35,444 bases of DNA from Leptospiraceae bacterium UBA2033 (GTDB lineage: Bacteria > Spirochaetota > Leptospiria > Leptospirales > Leptospiraceae): NCBI GenBank assembly GCA_002333425.1, contig DDBL01000081.1, forward strand, positions 1,587-37,030, given 5' to 3'. Under the pieces are notes generated by a model. The model made no database searches, was not told where the DNA came from, and saw nothing but the letters and a program-made list of their open reading frames with translations. Both the position numbers and the translations under genes were made by a program. Positions 14,575 through 22,336 of the stretch are shown here, in pieces. Position 1 is the stretch's first letter. Each line of letters begins with the position of its first letter.

Positions 14575-14832
14575 TTGGTAAAACTTAGATTACAAAGAAC
14601 TGGAACAAAGAACGAACCACATTATAGAATTGTAGCTGCTGATAGCAGATTTCCAAGAGATGGGAGATTTATTGATATAGTTGGACAATACCATCCTATT
14701 AATAAAACTAACCAAGTAGTTATCAACGATGAAAAAACTATTAACTGGTTAAAAAAAGGTGCACAACCTACCAATACAGTTAGGGATTTGTTTAAGAAAT
14801 CAGGTGTTTGGAGCAAATTCAAAGCTAAATAA
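14575..14832 (+). CDS. rpsP: 30S ribosomal protein S16
   Basis: 85 aa from the TTG at 14575, chosen because AGAAAGGAAATAAAA ahead of it is the ribosome site and the protein then begins MVKLRLQRTGTKNEPHYRIV, the conserved S16 N-terminus. A longer reading from 14545 has no support. 'ADSRFPRDGRFIDIVGQYHP' and 'EKTINWLKKGAQPTNTVRDLF' are the S16 signature blocks. It heads the rpsP-khpA-rimM-trmD-rplS cluster found in many bacteria. Confidence 0.96.
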   Translation: MVKLRLQRTGTKNEPHYRIVAADSRFPRDGRFIDIVGQYHPINKTNQVVINDEKTINWLKKGAQPTNTVRDLFKKSGVWSKFKAK

Positions 14833-14834
14833 TT

Positions 14835-15071
14835 ATGCACTCAGAAGCATTACTTAGATACATCGTTTCCTTTTTAGTGGATAAACCAGAAGCAGTAAAT
14901 GTTCGAGAAGTTGAAGCAGAGGGTGAGACAATTTTAGAATTGATCGTTGCCCCTGAAGATATTGGCAAAGTAATCGGTCGCAATGGTCGAATTGCTAAAT
15001 CTTTACGAACTTTAATTGCCGCTTCCAGTGCCAAAGAAGGGAAAAATTACAGTTTAGAAATCATTGATTGA
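14835..15071 (+). CDS. khpA: KH-domain RNA-binding protein KhpA
   Basis: 78 aa. A single type II KH domain: 'GKVIGRNGRIAKSLRTLI' (44-61) holds the GxxG loop (GRNG) that grips RNA. Size and place between rpsP and rimM are those of KhpA (YlqC), which works with KhpB in RNA binding and cell elongation in Gram-positives. The ATG is 2 nt after the rpsP stop. Confidence 0.93.
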   Translation: MHSEALLRYIVSFLVDKPEAVNVREVEAEGETILELIVAPEDIGKVIGRNGRIAKSLRTLIAASSAKEGKNYSLEIID

Positions 15072-15585
15072 TGATTTTATTTCTATCGGAAAGATCACTT
15101 CTACTTTTGGACTGAAAGGTTTCCTAAAAGTCGCAAGTAGCGGTGATATTCTTTCTTCCCTAAAAGCAAATTCTCTTATTTATTTATCCATCAAAGAAGA
15201 ATTAAAGCCTTTTAAATTACGTGCTTTGCGTAAAGACAAGAATATCTACATAGTTTCACTAGAAGGTTATAATTCAATAGAAGAGTCCCAATCTCTAGTT
15301 GGTCAAATTTTTTTCTATCCCAAGAAAGATACCCAAAGTCTACTTGAGACAGATGAATACTTTATACACCAGTTGATAGGATTATCTCCCTATTATCAAG
15401 AACAGACGTACTCTGATTTTAAAGTCGCGGAAGTGTTAGAGAATCCGGTTCATCCGATTTTACTTTTTTCAAATAGTGTCACCGAAATTCTTGTTCCCTA
15501 TATCAATCGTTTTGTTGGAAAAGTAGACTTGGAGCATAAACGAATTGAGATTCTAAATTGGGCGGAGTGGCTTCTTGCAGATTAA
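15064..15585 (+). CDS. rimM: Ribosome maturation factor RimM
   Basis: 173 aa. 'SIGKITSTFGLKGFLKV' is the RimM N-terminal beta-barrel, and the last third ('YFIHQLIGLSPYYQ...VAEVLENPVHPILLF...VPYINRFVGKVDLEHKRIEI') is the PRC-barrel. RimM assists assembly of the 30S head by binding S19. It starts at TTG 15064, overlapping khpA by 8 nt, and runs 11 nt into trmD, so the three are translated together. Confidence 0.92.
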   Translation: MIDDFISIGKITSTFGLKGFLKVASSGDILSSLKANSLIYLSIKEELKPFKLRALRKDKNIYIVSLEGYNSIEESQSLVGQIFFYPKKDTQSLLETDEYFIHQLIGLSPYYQEQTYSDFKVAEVLENPVHPILLFSNSVTEILVPYINRFVGKVDLEHKRIEILNWAEWLLAD

Positions 15586-16228
15586 CTTTATTACTCTTTT
15601 CCCGAATAAAATCCTTTCGTACTTCTCTGAAGGTCTTCCTAAAAAGGCGATAGATAAAGGTGTTTTTCAAATAAACATTGTCAATTTACGTGATTTTTCA
15701 AGTGATAAGTTTGGGCGCGTGGATGATACAGTTTATGGTGGTGGTCCCGGAATGCTTCTCAAGGTGGAACCCATCCATAAGGCTCTAATTTCGCTTGGAG
15801 ATAAGAAGGGAACGGTTTGTATGATGAGTCCAAGTGGAATTCCATACTCCCAAAAAATGGCTACTGATTTCGCCACACAAAAGAGCAATTTAACTTTTAT
15901 ATCGGGTTATTATGAAGGAATTGATCATAGAGTAACTGAACATTTAGTTGACGTAGAACTGAGCATTGGAAACTATGTTCTTTCATCGGGAGATTTGCCA
16001 TCACTTTGTGTTTCCGATTCAGTGATTCGGCTTCTACCTGGGTTTATGGGAGATTCTTACGGAAGTCTAGTGGATGAATCTCATAATAGGGAAGGGCAGC
16101 TAGAGTATCCTCAGTATACCAAGCCCCAGAACTACAACGAATGGTTGGTTCCTGATGTATTGATCAGCGGAAACCATTCAGAAATAAGTAAATGGAAAGA
16201 AAAAAACAGAAAACAAACGAATCGTTAA
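15575..16228 (+). CDS. trmD: tRNA (guanine-37-N1)-methyltransferase
   Basis: 217 aa, TTG start. 'INFITLFP' opens the SPOUT knot protein; 'VDDTVYGGGPGMLLKVEP' is the SAM-site signature; 'SIGNYVLSSGDLP' is the knot; D167 in 'SLVDESH' matches the catalytic Asp, followed by 'LEYPQYTKP'. It makes m1G37 in tRNAs. Two usually rigid motifs vary: 'SGYYEGIDHRV' for the common C-G-R-Y-E-G-I-D-x-R, and 'NYVLSSGD' for DYVL(S/T)GGE. The fold still fits fully. The protein is slightly shorter than the E. coli enzyme (255 aa), lacking part of the C-terminal tail. Confidence 0.94.
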   Translation: MQINFITLFPNKILSYFSEGLPKKAIDKGVFQINIVNLRDFSSDKFGRVDDTVYGGGPGMLLKVEPIHKALISLGDKKGTVCMMSPSGIPYSQKMATDFATQKSNLTFISGYYEGIDHRVTEHLVDVELSIGNYVLSSGDLPSLCVSDSVIRLLPGFMGDSYGSLVDESHNREGQLEYPQYTKPQNYNEWLVPDVLISGNHSEISKWKEKNRKQTNR

Positions 16229-16243
16229 CTAAAGGAATTGAAT

Positions 16244-16699
16244 ATGAACCACGAAATTGCAAAATTATTTGAATCAGATACGAACAGAAGAAAAATTAAT
16301 TTTTCTGTTGGAGACACTGTAAAAGTGCATTATAAAATCGTTGAAGGTGAAGGCGAGAAAGCAAAAGAAAGAATACAAATCTACGAAGGTGTTGTGATTT
16401 CTATTGTTAACAAAATGAATGATAAATCTTTCAACGTTAGAAGAGTATCTTATGATATTGGAGTGGAGAGAATTTTCCCACTTTATTCTCCAAAAATCTC
16501 TAAGATTGAGCTCGTTCGTAAAGGTCATGTTCGTAGAGCAAAACTTTACTTCTTACGTGAAAAATCTGGTAAAACAGCTCGTATCAAAGAGTTACGTGGT
16601 GGACAAGCAATTGTGCAAGCAGAGCGTAAAAAAGAAAAAGAATCAGCTCAAGCTCAAAAAGACGCAGCAACTGCAGCACAAGTTACCGCAGCAGCATAG
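16244..16699 (+). CDS. rplS: 50S ribosomal protein L19
   Basis: 151 aa from ATG 16244; AAAGGAATTGAAT places the ribosome site correctly for it, while the TTG at 16238 is too close. 'FSVGDTVKVHYKIVEGEGEKAKERIQIYEGVVI', 'FNVRRVSYDIGVERIFPLYSPKI' and 'RRAKLYFLREKSGKTARIKE' are classic L19. The last ~30 residues are a Lys/Gln/Ala-rich tail not seen in the 115-aa E. coli protein. Confidence 0.96.
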   Translation: MNHEIAKLFESDTNRRKINFSVGDTVKVHYKIVEGEGEKAKERIQIYEGVVISIVNKMNDKSFNVRRVSYDIGVERIFPLYSPKISKIELVRKGHVRRAKLYFLREKSGKTARIKELRGGQAIVQAERKKEKESAQAQKDAATAAQVTAAA

Positions 16700-17373
16700 A
16701 ACTTTTTTCACAAGTTACATCCGAATATTTATTCCAACCTGAAGAACTAGGCTTTAGTGATAGTCTTCAGGTTTGTGGAGTTGATGAAGCTGGTAGGGGA
16801 CCATTAGCTGGACCCCTTTCTGTAGCACTAGTCTCCTTTCCAAAGCCGGTTTTAGAAAAAATTTTGCTTGGACAGGTTTTGACTGGTTTAAACGATTCTA
16901 AAAAACTATCAGAAAGAAAAAGAGAGTCCTTGTATGGAGAGATTCTTCAATCTGCAAATCTAGTTGTACATCAATTTGTCAGTAATAAATTCATTGATAA
17001 ATTTGGAATTTCCTCTTCCATTTTTAATGCAATCAGGAAGTTGATTCTAAAATCGCACACTTCCAATTTATATCTTCTCATTGATGGAAACTATAATTTC
17101 AAACAATACCAATTACAAACATTATTTAACTTCTCCTATAGATCTATAGTAAAAGGGGATTCTAAGGTCGCCTCCATTGCGGCAGCATCTATCATTGCAA
17201 AAGTGAAAAGAGATAGATACATGAATTCTGTTGCCAGCAAATATCCAGATTATGATTTCGATAAACATAAGGGATACGGAACAGCAATGCATGTCAAAAA
17301 AATTAAAGAACATGGTTTTTCTCCTATCCATAGAGTTTCTTTTCAGTTAAAGGATGGGGCTCATGGGCTTTAA
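16696..17373 (+). CDS. rnhB: Ribonuclease HII (start codon uncertain)
   Basis: RNase HII, which nicks DNA-RNA hybrids and removes single ribonucleotides. 'CGVDEAGRGPLAGP' at about 16774-16815 holds the first catalytic Asp-Glu; then 'LNDSKKLSERKRE', 'YLLIDGNYNF', 'GDSKVASIAAASIIAKVKRDR' and 'YPDYDFDKHKGYGTAMH', all family signatures. The first ATG/GTG/TTG in frame is the TTG at 16864, beyond the catalytic motif, so it cannot be the true start. The frame is open upstream to a stop inside rplS with no canonical start. The best candidate is ATA at 16696-16698, overlapping the rplS stop (ATAG) just as ATGA overlaps do elsewhere in this operon; it gives 225 aa, a normal length. A sequencing error or rare start are both possible. 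Confidence 0.85.
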   Translation: MELFSQVTSEYLFQPEELGFSDSLQVCGVDEAGRGPLAGPLSVALVSFPKPVLEKILLGQVLTGLNDSKKLSERKRESLYGEILQSANLVVHQFVSNKFIDKFGISSSIFNAIRKLILKSHTSNLYLLIDGNYNFKQYQLQTLFNFSYRSIVKGDSKVASIAAASIIAKVKRDRYMNSVASKYPDYDFDKHKGYGTAMHVKKIKEHGFSPIHRVSFQLKDGAHGL

Positions 17374-18130
17374 AGTTCCGTCCGTTAGTGTTTCCAATCC
17401 AGTTATTCGGGTTTTACAAGAGCGACTGAATTTTTCCATCGATGATTTACTCAGATCCAATTCCCATTTATGTGCCAAAGTTTTAGAACGTACAAAGGGT
17501 AACAATGAATATCTCTTAAATTTTTCAGGGAAACAAATCAAACTTTTCTCGGAAGCTAAGTTATTGATCGGTGAAGAATTAAAACTAAAAGTAGAGAAAC
17601 AGGGACATCAAATTCTTTTAGAAATTGTAAATCGTAGAATTCCTAGTCAGCAAAACTCAACTGATTTAGAAATTAACAAAATTTGGAGTAAAACGAATTT
17701 TGCTCCCATGAATACAATTTCAAAGATGTTGGCAGTCAATCAAAGCGAAATATCACCTCAAAAGATTTATCAATTCTTGGATGTTTTTTTTCCAGGAATT
17801 GAATGGAAAGAGAATGTCGCCGAATTTTCTTGGAAGTTTGAGGATGGAGAGGCAAATGGATTCTTGGGAAGGCAAAAGGACTCTATGGGATTTTACTTTC
17901 ATTTTGAATCAAAAAAATTAGGTGCTGTAGATAGTTATTTAAGTTGGCAGAAAGATGATTTATCGGATATCCTATTTCATTTTGTTTTTGATAAACTTTC
18001 TACATATCTGCTTGCCAACGAAAACTTCCTTGAACTAAAAAAAATGCTTTCATCTAATTCAATCTTTCCTAAAGATATTATATTTCATTATTCTACTATT
18101 AAACAAGAACAAGGGGATTGGGTTGTCTAA
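17363..18130 (+). CDS. YlqG/FliK-like protein next to an FlhB-like protein
   Basis: 255 aa from the ATG at 17363, preceded by AAGGA at 8 nt; an ATG at 17354 is too close to that site. It overlaps the end of rnhB by 11 nt. 'LLIGEELKLKVEKQGHQILLEIV' is the sort of beta-rich segment seen in FliK-like hook-length proteins, but most of the protein is not recognisable to me. The gene order rplS-rnhB-this gene-FlhB-like matches Bacillus rplS...rnhB-ylqG-ylqH, where YlqG is FliK-like, so the call rests mostly on context. It ends exactly where the FlhB-like ATG begins. Confidence 0.5.
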   Translation: MGFKVPSVSVSNPVIRVLQERLNFSIDDLLRSNSHLCAKVLERTKGNNEYLLNFSGKQIKLFSEAKLLIGEELKLKVEKQGHQILLEIVNRRIPSQQNSTDLEINKIWSKTNFAPMNTISKMLAVNQSEISPQKIYQFLDVFFPGIEWKENVAEFSWKFEDGEANGFLGRQKDSMGFYFHFESKKLGAVDSYLSWQKDDLSDILFHFVFDKLSTYLLANENFLELKKMLSSNSIFPKDIIFHYSTIKQEQGDWVV

Positions 18131-18382
18131 ATGAAAGCGGTTGCTTTAATGTTTTTACCAGATAAAAACTCAGCCCCAGTTGTGGTTGCGAGTGGGGCAG
18201 GCTTTTTAGGAAACAAAATTGAAGAAATTGCAAAAGCCAATCAAGTTCCTATCGTAAAAGATGAATTTCTTGCGTCTACTTTATTACAGGTTCCTATTGG
18301 GCAAGAAATTCCAGAGCCACTTTACAAAGCGGTCGCTGTGGTTTTCGCCTTTTTGTATAAATTAGAAAATGAATTGAAATAG
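18131..18382 (+). CDS. FlhB-like C-terminal domain protein (YlqH/FlhX type)
   Basis: 83 aa. 'MKAVALMF...SAPVVVASGAGFLGNKIEEIAKANQVPIVKDEFLASTLLQVPIGQEIPEPLYKAVAVVFAFLY' is the cytosolic C-terminal part of FlhB/YscU export-switch proteins without the membrane domain and without the N-P-T-H self-cleavage site, as in FlhX and YlqH. Such proteins can partly substitute for the cleaved FlhB C-terminal piece during the switch in export substrate. Immediately follows the YlqG-like gene. Confidence 0.85.
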   Translation: MKAVALMFLPDKNSAPVVVASGAGFLGNKIEEIAKANQVPIVKDEFLASTLLQVPIGQEIPEPLYKAVAVVFAFLYKLENELK

Positions 18383-18427
18383 AGAAGCATTTTAGATATT
18401 GTAAATAAGGGAGATTTTTTTTTATAA

Positions 18428-19591
18428 ATGAAAGTCGTTAAAACATCTGACTTAAAGGTTGGCTCAAAATACACCAAACCCTTATACTTAGATAAAGATA
18501 GCATATTTATAAATGCAAATACTCCTATCTTAGAAGCTGATATAATTCGTCTAAACAAATTCGGATTCAAAGAAGTTCTAACTTTAGGTGAGTTGGTGGA
18601 TGAGACTAGTTCTAATGAACTCATTCTTGACCAGAATGCATTTCCTACCACAGACCATGATTTTAAAATTCTACAACTAAAGAATACCTATATTTCGATT
18701 CAAAAAAATATCCCAAGCTTTGAAGTTATCTTTAAAGAAAGTTTCATTGTGATGCAAGCATTGTTCAGAAAGATATCAGAGGACAAAGCGTTCGATATTA
18801 ATCCCGTGAGAGATATTGCTGATAAATTGGTAGATCATGTAAAAGCAAACAATCACTTATGTTTTTGTCTAATCAATCATGCGGCTAGTGGCTATTATCT
18901 GTATAACCAAGTAGTATATGCAACTTTGTTTGCTTTGTTAATTGGAAGTTTGTTAGAGTATTCACGACCTAAGATGATTGAACTTGCAATTTCTAGTTTA
19001 TTAGCTGATATTGGAATGGCGAAAATTCCTTCCATTATTTCCGAGAAAAATTCTACTTTAACGGAAGAAGAATTTAAAGTGATCAAAAAACATCCACTTT
19101 TTGGTTATCAGATACTTACTAAAGTTTTAAAATTGAAAAATACTTTGGGTACAATTGCCTTACAACATCACGAAAATTTTGATGGAACTGGTTATCCACA
19201 AAGAATTCAGAAAAAGGAAATTGATGAGTTCGCGAGAGTTTTTACAATTGCAGATAATTTTGCAGCTCACATTTTAGAACGACCTTGGCGGAAATCATTG
19301 CTTCCCTATGAAGCAATGAAGAACATGATTAGCCTAAATACAAATAAATATGACTTAGGATTTATTCGCTTATTTTTGAACAAAATTGCAATGTATCCAA
19401 TTGGATCTTGGGTTGAATTGTCAGACTCCTCAAAGGCAGTTGTAATTGATTCGAACGCAAACAAACCTCTCAGACCTTCTTTGATGATAGTAATTAACTC
19501 AAATGGAATGAGGTTAAAAGAGGGAAACTTTGTAAATTTATCAGAGGAAGATAAAATTTATATTACCAAAGCAATTCCATCCGAAAGTTAA
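18428..19591 (+). CDS. Degenerate HD-GYP-type protein
   Basis: 387 aa. The N-terminal ~75 residues ('KTSDLKVGSKYTKPLYLDKDSIFINANTPILEADIIRLNKFG') are the DUF3391-like lead-in common in HD-GYP proteins. Residues about 150-320 are the HD-GYP domain: 'LLADIGMAKIP' (191-201), 'KKHPLFGYQIL' (220-230), 'HHENFDGTGYP' (247-257) and 'IADNF'. Intact HD-GYP enzymes, which degrade cyclic di-GMP, have H-D-I-G; here the His is Ala193, and the earlier metal-ligand His is also missing ('YNQVVYAT'). The GYP His pair remains. This suggests a sensor or binding role rather than hydrolysis (inference). The ATG lies 45 nt after the FlhB-like stop. Confidence 0.8.
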   Translation: MKVVKTSDLKVGSKYTKPLYLDKDSIFINANTPILEADIIRLNKFGFKEVLTLGELVDETSSNELILDQNAFPTTDHDFKILQLKNTYISIQKNIPSFEVIFKESFIVMQALFRKISEDKAFDINPVRDIADKLVDHVKANNHLCFCLINHAASGYYLYNQVVYATLFALLIGSLLEYSRPKMIELAISSLLADIGMAKIPSIISEKNSTLTEEEFKVIKKHPLFGYQILTKVLKLKNTLGTIALQHHENFDGTGYPQRIQKKEIDEFARVFTIADNFAAHILERPWRKSLLPYEAMKNMISLNTNKYDLGFIRLFLNKIAMYPIGSWVELSDSSKAVVIDSNANKPLRPSLMIVINSNGMRLKEGNFVNLSEEDKIYITKAIPSES

Positions 19592-19594
19592 GAT

Positions 19595-20743
19595 ATGAAC
19601 TTTTTTTCCCTTGCAGAATCTGAAATTTGGTATATATGGCCTGAGACAAATGCATACACAGTGTTACAAGTCTTTATATTTATATTATTATTCGTATTAG
19701 TTATTTTAGTTGCTCGCCTTATTTTTATTAGAAGAAAAACAACCGATTCAAGTTGGACACATATTCTAAATTACGCATATAATAAAAAGTTATCTGCGAA
19801 AGAAATTAATGTTTTAGAACATTTCTTTAATTCACTTGATTTATCTGTAAGTGATAAAGCAAAATTACTTTCCGATAAAAAGTCGTTTCAAAATTATCTA
19901 TATTCCTATTTAAAAAAATACCATTCTGATTCGGTAGAGTCTTATGTTAAAATTCTTGATAAATTATTTCCCATGGACAATAATCTTGAAATAAAATCTC
20001 TGTTAGATATTCACGTGGGAGAAGTTTGTGCTATCGAGTTTGAGGGTCTTTATTTTCTTGCAAGGGTAATCAATAAGACTCAGTCAGAAGTTTTATTGTC
20101 CATCAATGATAATGCGATGAAAAGAGACAAAGAGGGATCTAGTGTCAGTCTATACTTTTACCGAAATAATTTGGGTGGTTTTTTGATTCCAGGACTTGCA
20201 AAGAAAATAAGTACAAATGGGATGTTATTTCGCCAAGAGGGAGATATTGAGACAAAAGGAGAAGAACATCTTGTTGCTGAAATAAAAAAGGATGTTGAAA
20301 TTTTCCCATGGGGAATTTCCTTACAAGAATCGAATGTAACTCCAAATGATGACAATGAAATCCCTGATTTGCAAGAAGACCCCACTGATGTAATTAATAC
20401 TAGTGAAGAAAATACAGTAAATGATGCACAAAGCTCACCTACCAATTCAGAAGTAACAGTTAGTTTAAAAGCTACTATGATAAAACTTTCTGACAGGGCA
20501 ATTCTACTAAGTATAAAAGATCCATACTTTAATGATGCAGTGCTCAAAAAAGTTGATATCTGGGAATTGGCTTTAAATTTTACTCCTGATATGACTCCTA
20601 TTCTTTTAAAAGGGAAGTTAATGAGATCGAATTATTTTACTGATTCCTTCCTTTTCAAATTTGTTTCTCCTTCTGAGTTAGATCTAAAAATAATCTTTGA
20701 AGAAATCAAAAAACATTCACCAGTCAGGGGCTTTATTTCTTAA
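19595..20743 (+). CDS. Single-pass membrane protein of unknown function
   Basis: 382 aa; starts 3 nt after the HD-GYP-like gene, so both are on one transcript. One transmembrane helix at about 20-46, then a helical cytosolic part, a beta-rich stretch from about 135 to 215 ('GEVCAIEFEGLYFLARVINKTQSEVLLSIN'), an acidic Ser/Asn-rich linker (about 255-298) and a final domain of ~85 residues. The layout recalls PilZ-type proteins that answer cyclic di-GMP, which would suit the neighbour, but I see no RxxxR or D/NxSxxG motif, so it stays unassigned. Confidence 0.55.
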   Translation: MNFFSLAESEIWYIWPETNAYTVLQVFIFILLFVLVILVARLIFIRRKTTDSSWTHILNYAYNKKLSAKEINVLEHFFNSLDLSVSDKAKLLSDKKSFQNYLYSYLKKYHSDSVESYVKILDKLFPMDNNLEIKSLLDIHVGEVCAIEFEGLYFLARVINKTQSEVLLSINDNAMKRDKEGSSVSLYFYRNNLGGFLIPGLAKKISTNGMLFRQEGDIETKGEEHLVAEIKKDVEIFPWGISLQESNVTPNDDNEIPDLQEDPTDVINTSEENTVNDAQSSPTNSEVTVSLKATMIKLSDRAILLSIKDPYFNDAVLKKVDIWELALNFTPDMTPILLKGKLMRSNYFTDSFLFKFVSPSELDLKIIFEEIKKHSPVRGFIS

Positions 20744-20829
20744 AAAAATAATTCTAAAAATATTCATTAGAAAAAAAAACTTATTCAACCGATAAATTAG
20801 TAGATAATCCTAAGTCTATAAGAGTTAGG

Positions 20830-21177
20830 ATGAATCTAGATAATACTATTCGGGGCAGAGAAGGAGAAGAGATAGCTTGTCAATACCTAGAAAGTGAAGG
20901 GCATGATTTGCTTTTCAGAAATTTTAGGAATCGTCTTGGTGAAATTGACATTATATCAATCAAGAAAGATTCAATTTTTTTTATCGAAGTTAAAAACTGG
21001 AATAAAAATTTAATTAGTCCTCTTGAAATTTTTACAAAGAAAAAAATTTTTGTAATGAGAAGTTTAGCTGATTGTTTTTTCTTTAAGAACCCCAAGTATA
21101 GTAATAAATTTTTTGTGTCTTTTGGCTTGATTGAAGTAAGTAAAGAGAAAGTGCAATTTCACAGAGATTTATTTTAA
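20830..21177 (+). CDS. YraN (UPF0102) family nuclease-fold protein
   Basis: 115 aa. 'GREGEEIACQYLESEGHDLLFRNFRNRLGEIDIISIKKDSIFFIEVKNW' is the UPF0102 core: G-E-I-D and F-I-E-V-K carry the acids and lysine of a PD-(D/E)XK nuclease fold. The family lies near rnhB in many genomes, as here. Biochemical role is not settled. 'GAGTTAGG' sits ahead of the ATG. Confidence 0.88.
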   Translation: MNLDNTIRGREGEEIACQYLESEGHDLLFRNFRNRLGEIDIISIKKDSIFFIEVKNWNKNLISPLEIFTKKKIFVMRSLADCFFFKNPKYSNKFFVSFGLIEVSKEKVQFHRDLF

Positions 21178-21189
21178 GTTTGTTTTTAA

Positions 21190-21209
21190 AGTTTTCATGG
21201 ATGAAAACT
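21190..21209. repeat. Short palindrome between yraN and the next gene
   Basis: AGTTTTCATGGATGAAAACT, two perfect 9-nt arms around GG, followed by AAATTTG. It could be a weak terminator for yraN or an operator for the small gene downstream. Confidence 0.35.
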
Positions 21210-21232
21210 AAATTTGTTACAGGGAAGTAACT

Positions 21233-21436
21233 ATGAATAAGATGATACATTCTACAGGGACTCTTTTAGACCCCTCTGACTTTGGACCTGATCCTATTAT
21301 ACTCCGTAAGAGAGGCATATCTAGGAATCTGCAAAATAAATATGATCTATATAAACGAAAAATCGAAGACCCAGGGTACATGGAGTTTGCAATTAATAAA
21401 ATTGCTGTAGAATTGACCCATTTTCTTTCAAAGTAA
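21233..21436 (+). CDS. Small conserved-looking protein, unknown
   Basis: 67 aa with a ribosome site (CAGGGAAG) ahead of the ATG. It is hydrophilic and basic ('LLDPSDFGPDPIILRKRGISRNLQNKYDLYKRKIEDPGYMEFAINKIAVEL'). It begins downstream of a palindrome and ends 9 bp before the HAD gene, so it is probably co-transcribed with it. I do not recognise the family. The good ribosome site and clean spacing suggest it is real. Confidence 0.6.
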   Translation: MNKMIHSTGTLLDPSDFGPDPIILRKRGISRNLQNKYDLYKRKIEDPGYMEFAINKIAVELTHFLSK

Positions 21437-21445
21437 AATAATCAA

Positions 21446-22132
21446 ATGAATAAAACGTTACAATCTTTCTATTCTAAACAAATTAAAATACTTGCTTTTG
21501 ATGTTGATGGCACTTTGTTTTCTTCGGAAGCTATTATACTTGATACATATGTTGAATCTATTCAAAAATTTAGCATAAATTCAGGTAAAAAAGTAATAGT
21601 TCCTACGAAAGAGAAGATATTAGAACAAGTTGGACTTCCCGTAAAACAGATTTTTCAGAATTTACTCCCAGAGTTATCCGAAAGCGAAAGAGATTCCATT
21701 TCGGATAATGTATTAAGGCTGCTATGTGAAAAAATCTTTGAAAAGAAAGGTATGCTTTATAAGGGTGTGGCTGAAACAATTCGAGAACTACACAGCCGAG
21801 ATTATTTACTATGTATTGCTTCTAATGGGCGAGCAGCCTATATAAATGCCATTTTAGAAGCATACAATTTAAAAGAATATTTTCAGGAATTGATAGTAAT
21901 TGATTATGTAAGTATTCGTTCTAAGGGAGATATTTTAAAGGGTTATCTTTCCAATTTCCAAAAAACAGGATTGAGTGCACTTATGATTGGGGATAGAAAG
22001 TCAGATTTGGATGCTGCTTTGGAGGCGGAAAGTCCATTTGCATTTTGTGAATACGGTCATGCTGAGCCAAATGAAATAAATTTATATTCAATCAAGTTAC
22101 AATCTATTTCTGATTTACTGGCTATTTTTTGA
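21446..22132 (+). CDS. HAD-family phosphatase
   Basis: 228 aa. Haloacid dehalogenase motifs in order: D19-V-D21-G-T (nucleophile and acid), 'IASNG' (motif II), Lys near 'RSKGDILKGY' (motif III) and 'MIGDRKSDLDAAL' (motif IV). A helical cap (about 40-110) between motifs I and II marks subclass I, like phosphoglycolate phosphatase or beta-phosphoglucomutase. 'GDRKSDLDAALEAES' resembles Gph-type enzymes, but the substrate cannot be set. Confidence 0.85.
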   Translation: MNKTLQSFYSKQIKILAFDVDGTLFSSEAIILDTYVESIQKFSINSGKKVIVPTKEKILEQVGLPVKQIFQNLLPELSESERDSISDNVLRLLCEKIFEKKGMLYKGVAETIRELHSRDYLLCIASNGRAAYINAILEAYNLKEYFQELIVIDYVSIRSKGDILKGYLSNFQKTGLSALMIGDRKSDLDAALEAESPFAFCEYGHAEPNEINLYSIKLQSISDLLAIF

Positions 22133-22336
22133 ATTGCCTCACTAATCTAATTAAATAGAGCTAATAAAATCTTGGATTTCATTTTGTTGCTAAGATACCA
22201 CAATGTTGTTAATTTGATACAAAGATAGTTTCATTCAACCATCTTTTAGCTCTTAAAATGGCTTAAAACGCCCTTTTTCTCTATTATTTCTAGGTACAGC
22301 GATTGCATAGTAAGAAGTAAGTAAGGAACAAGAGAG

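Noticed and set aside
16419..16742. 107-aa plus-strand ORF over rplS
   Set aside because: It is an alternate-frame reading of the L19 gene; its protein resembles no family and the L19 frame is certain.
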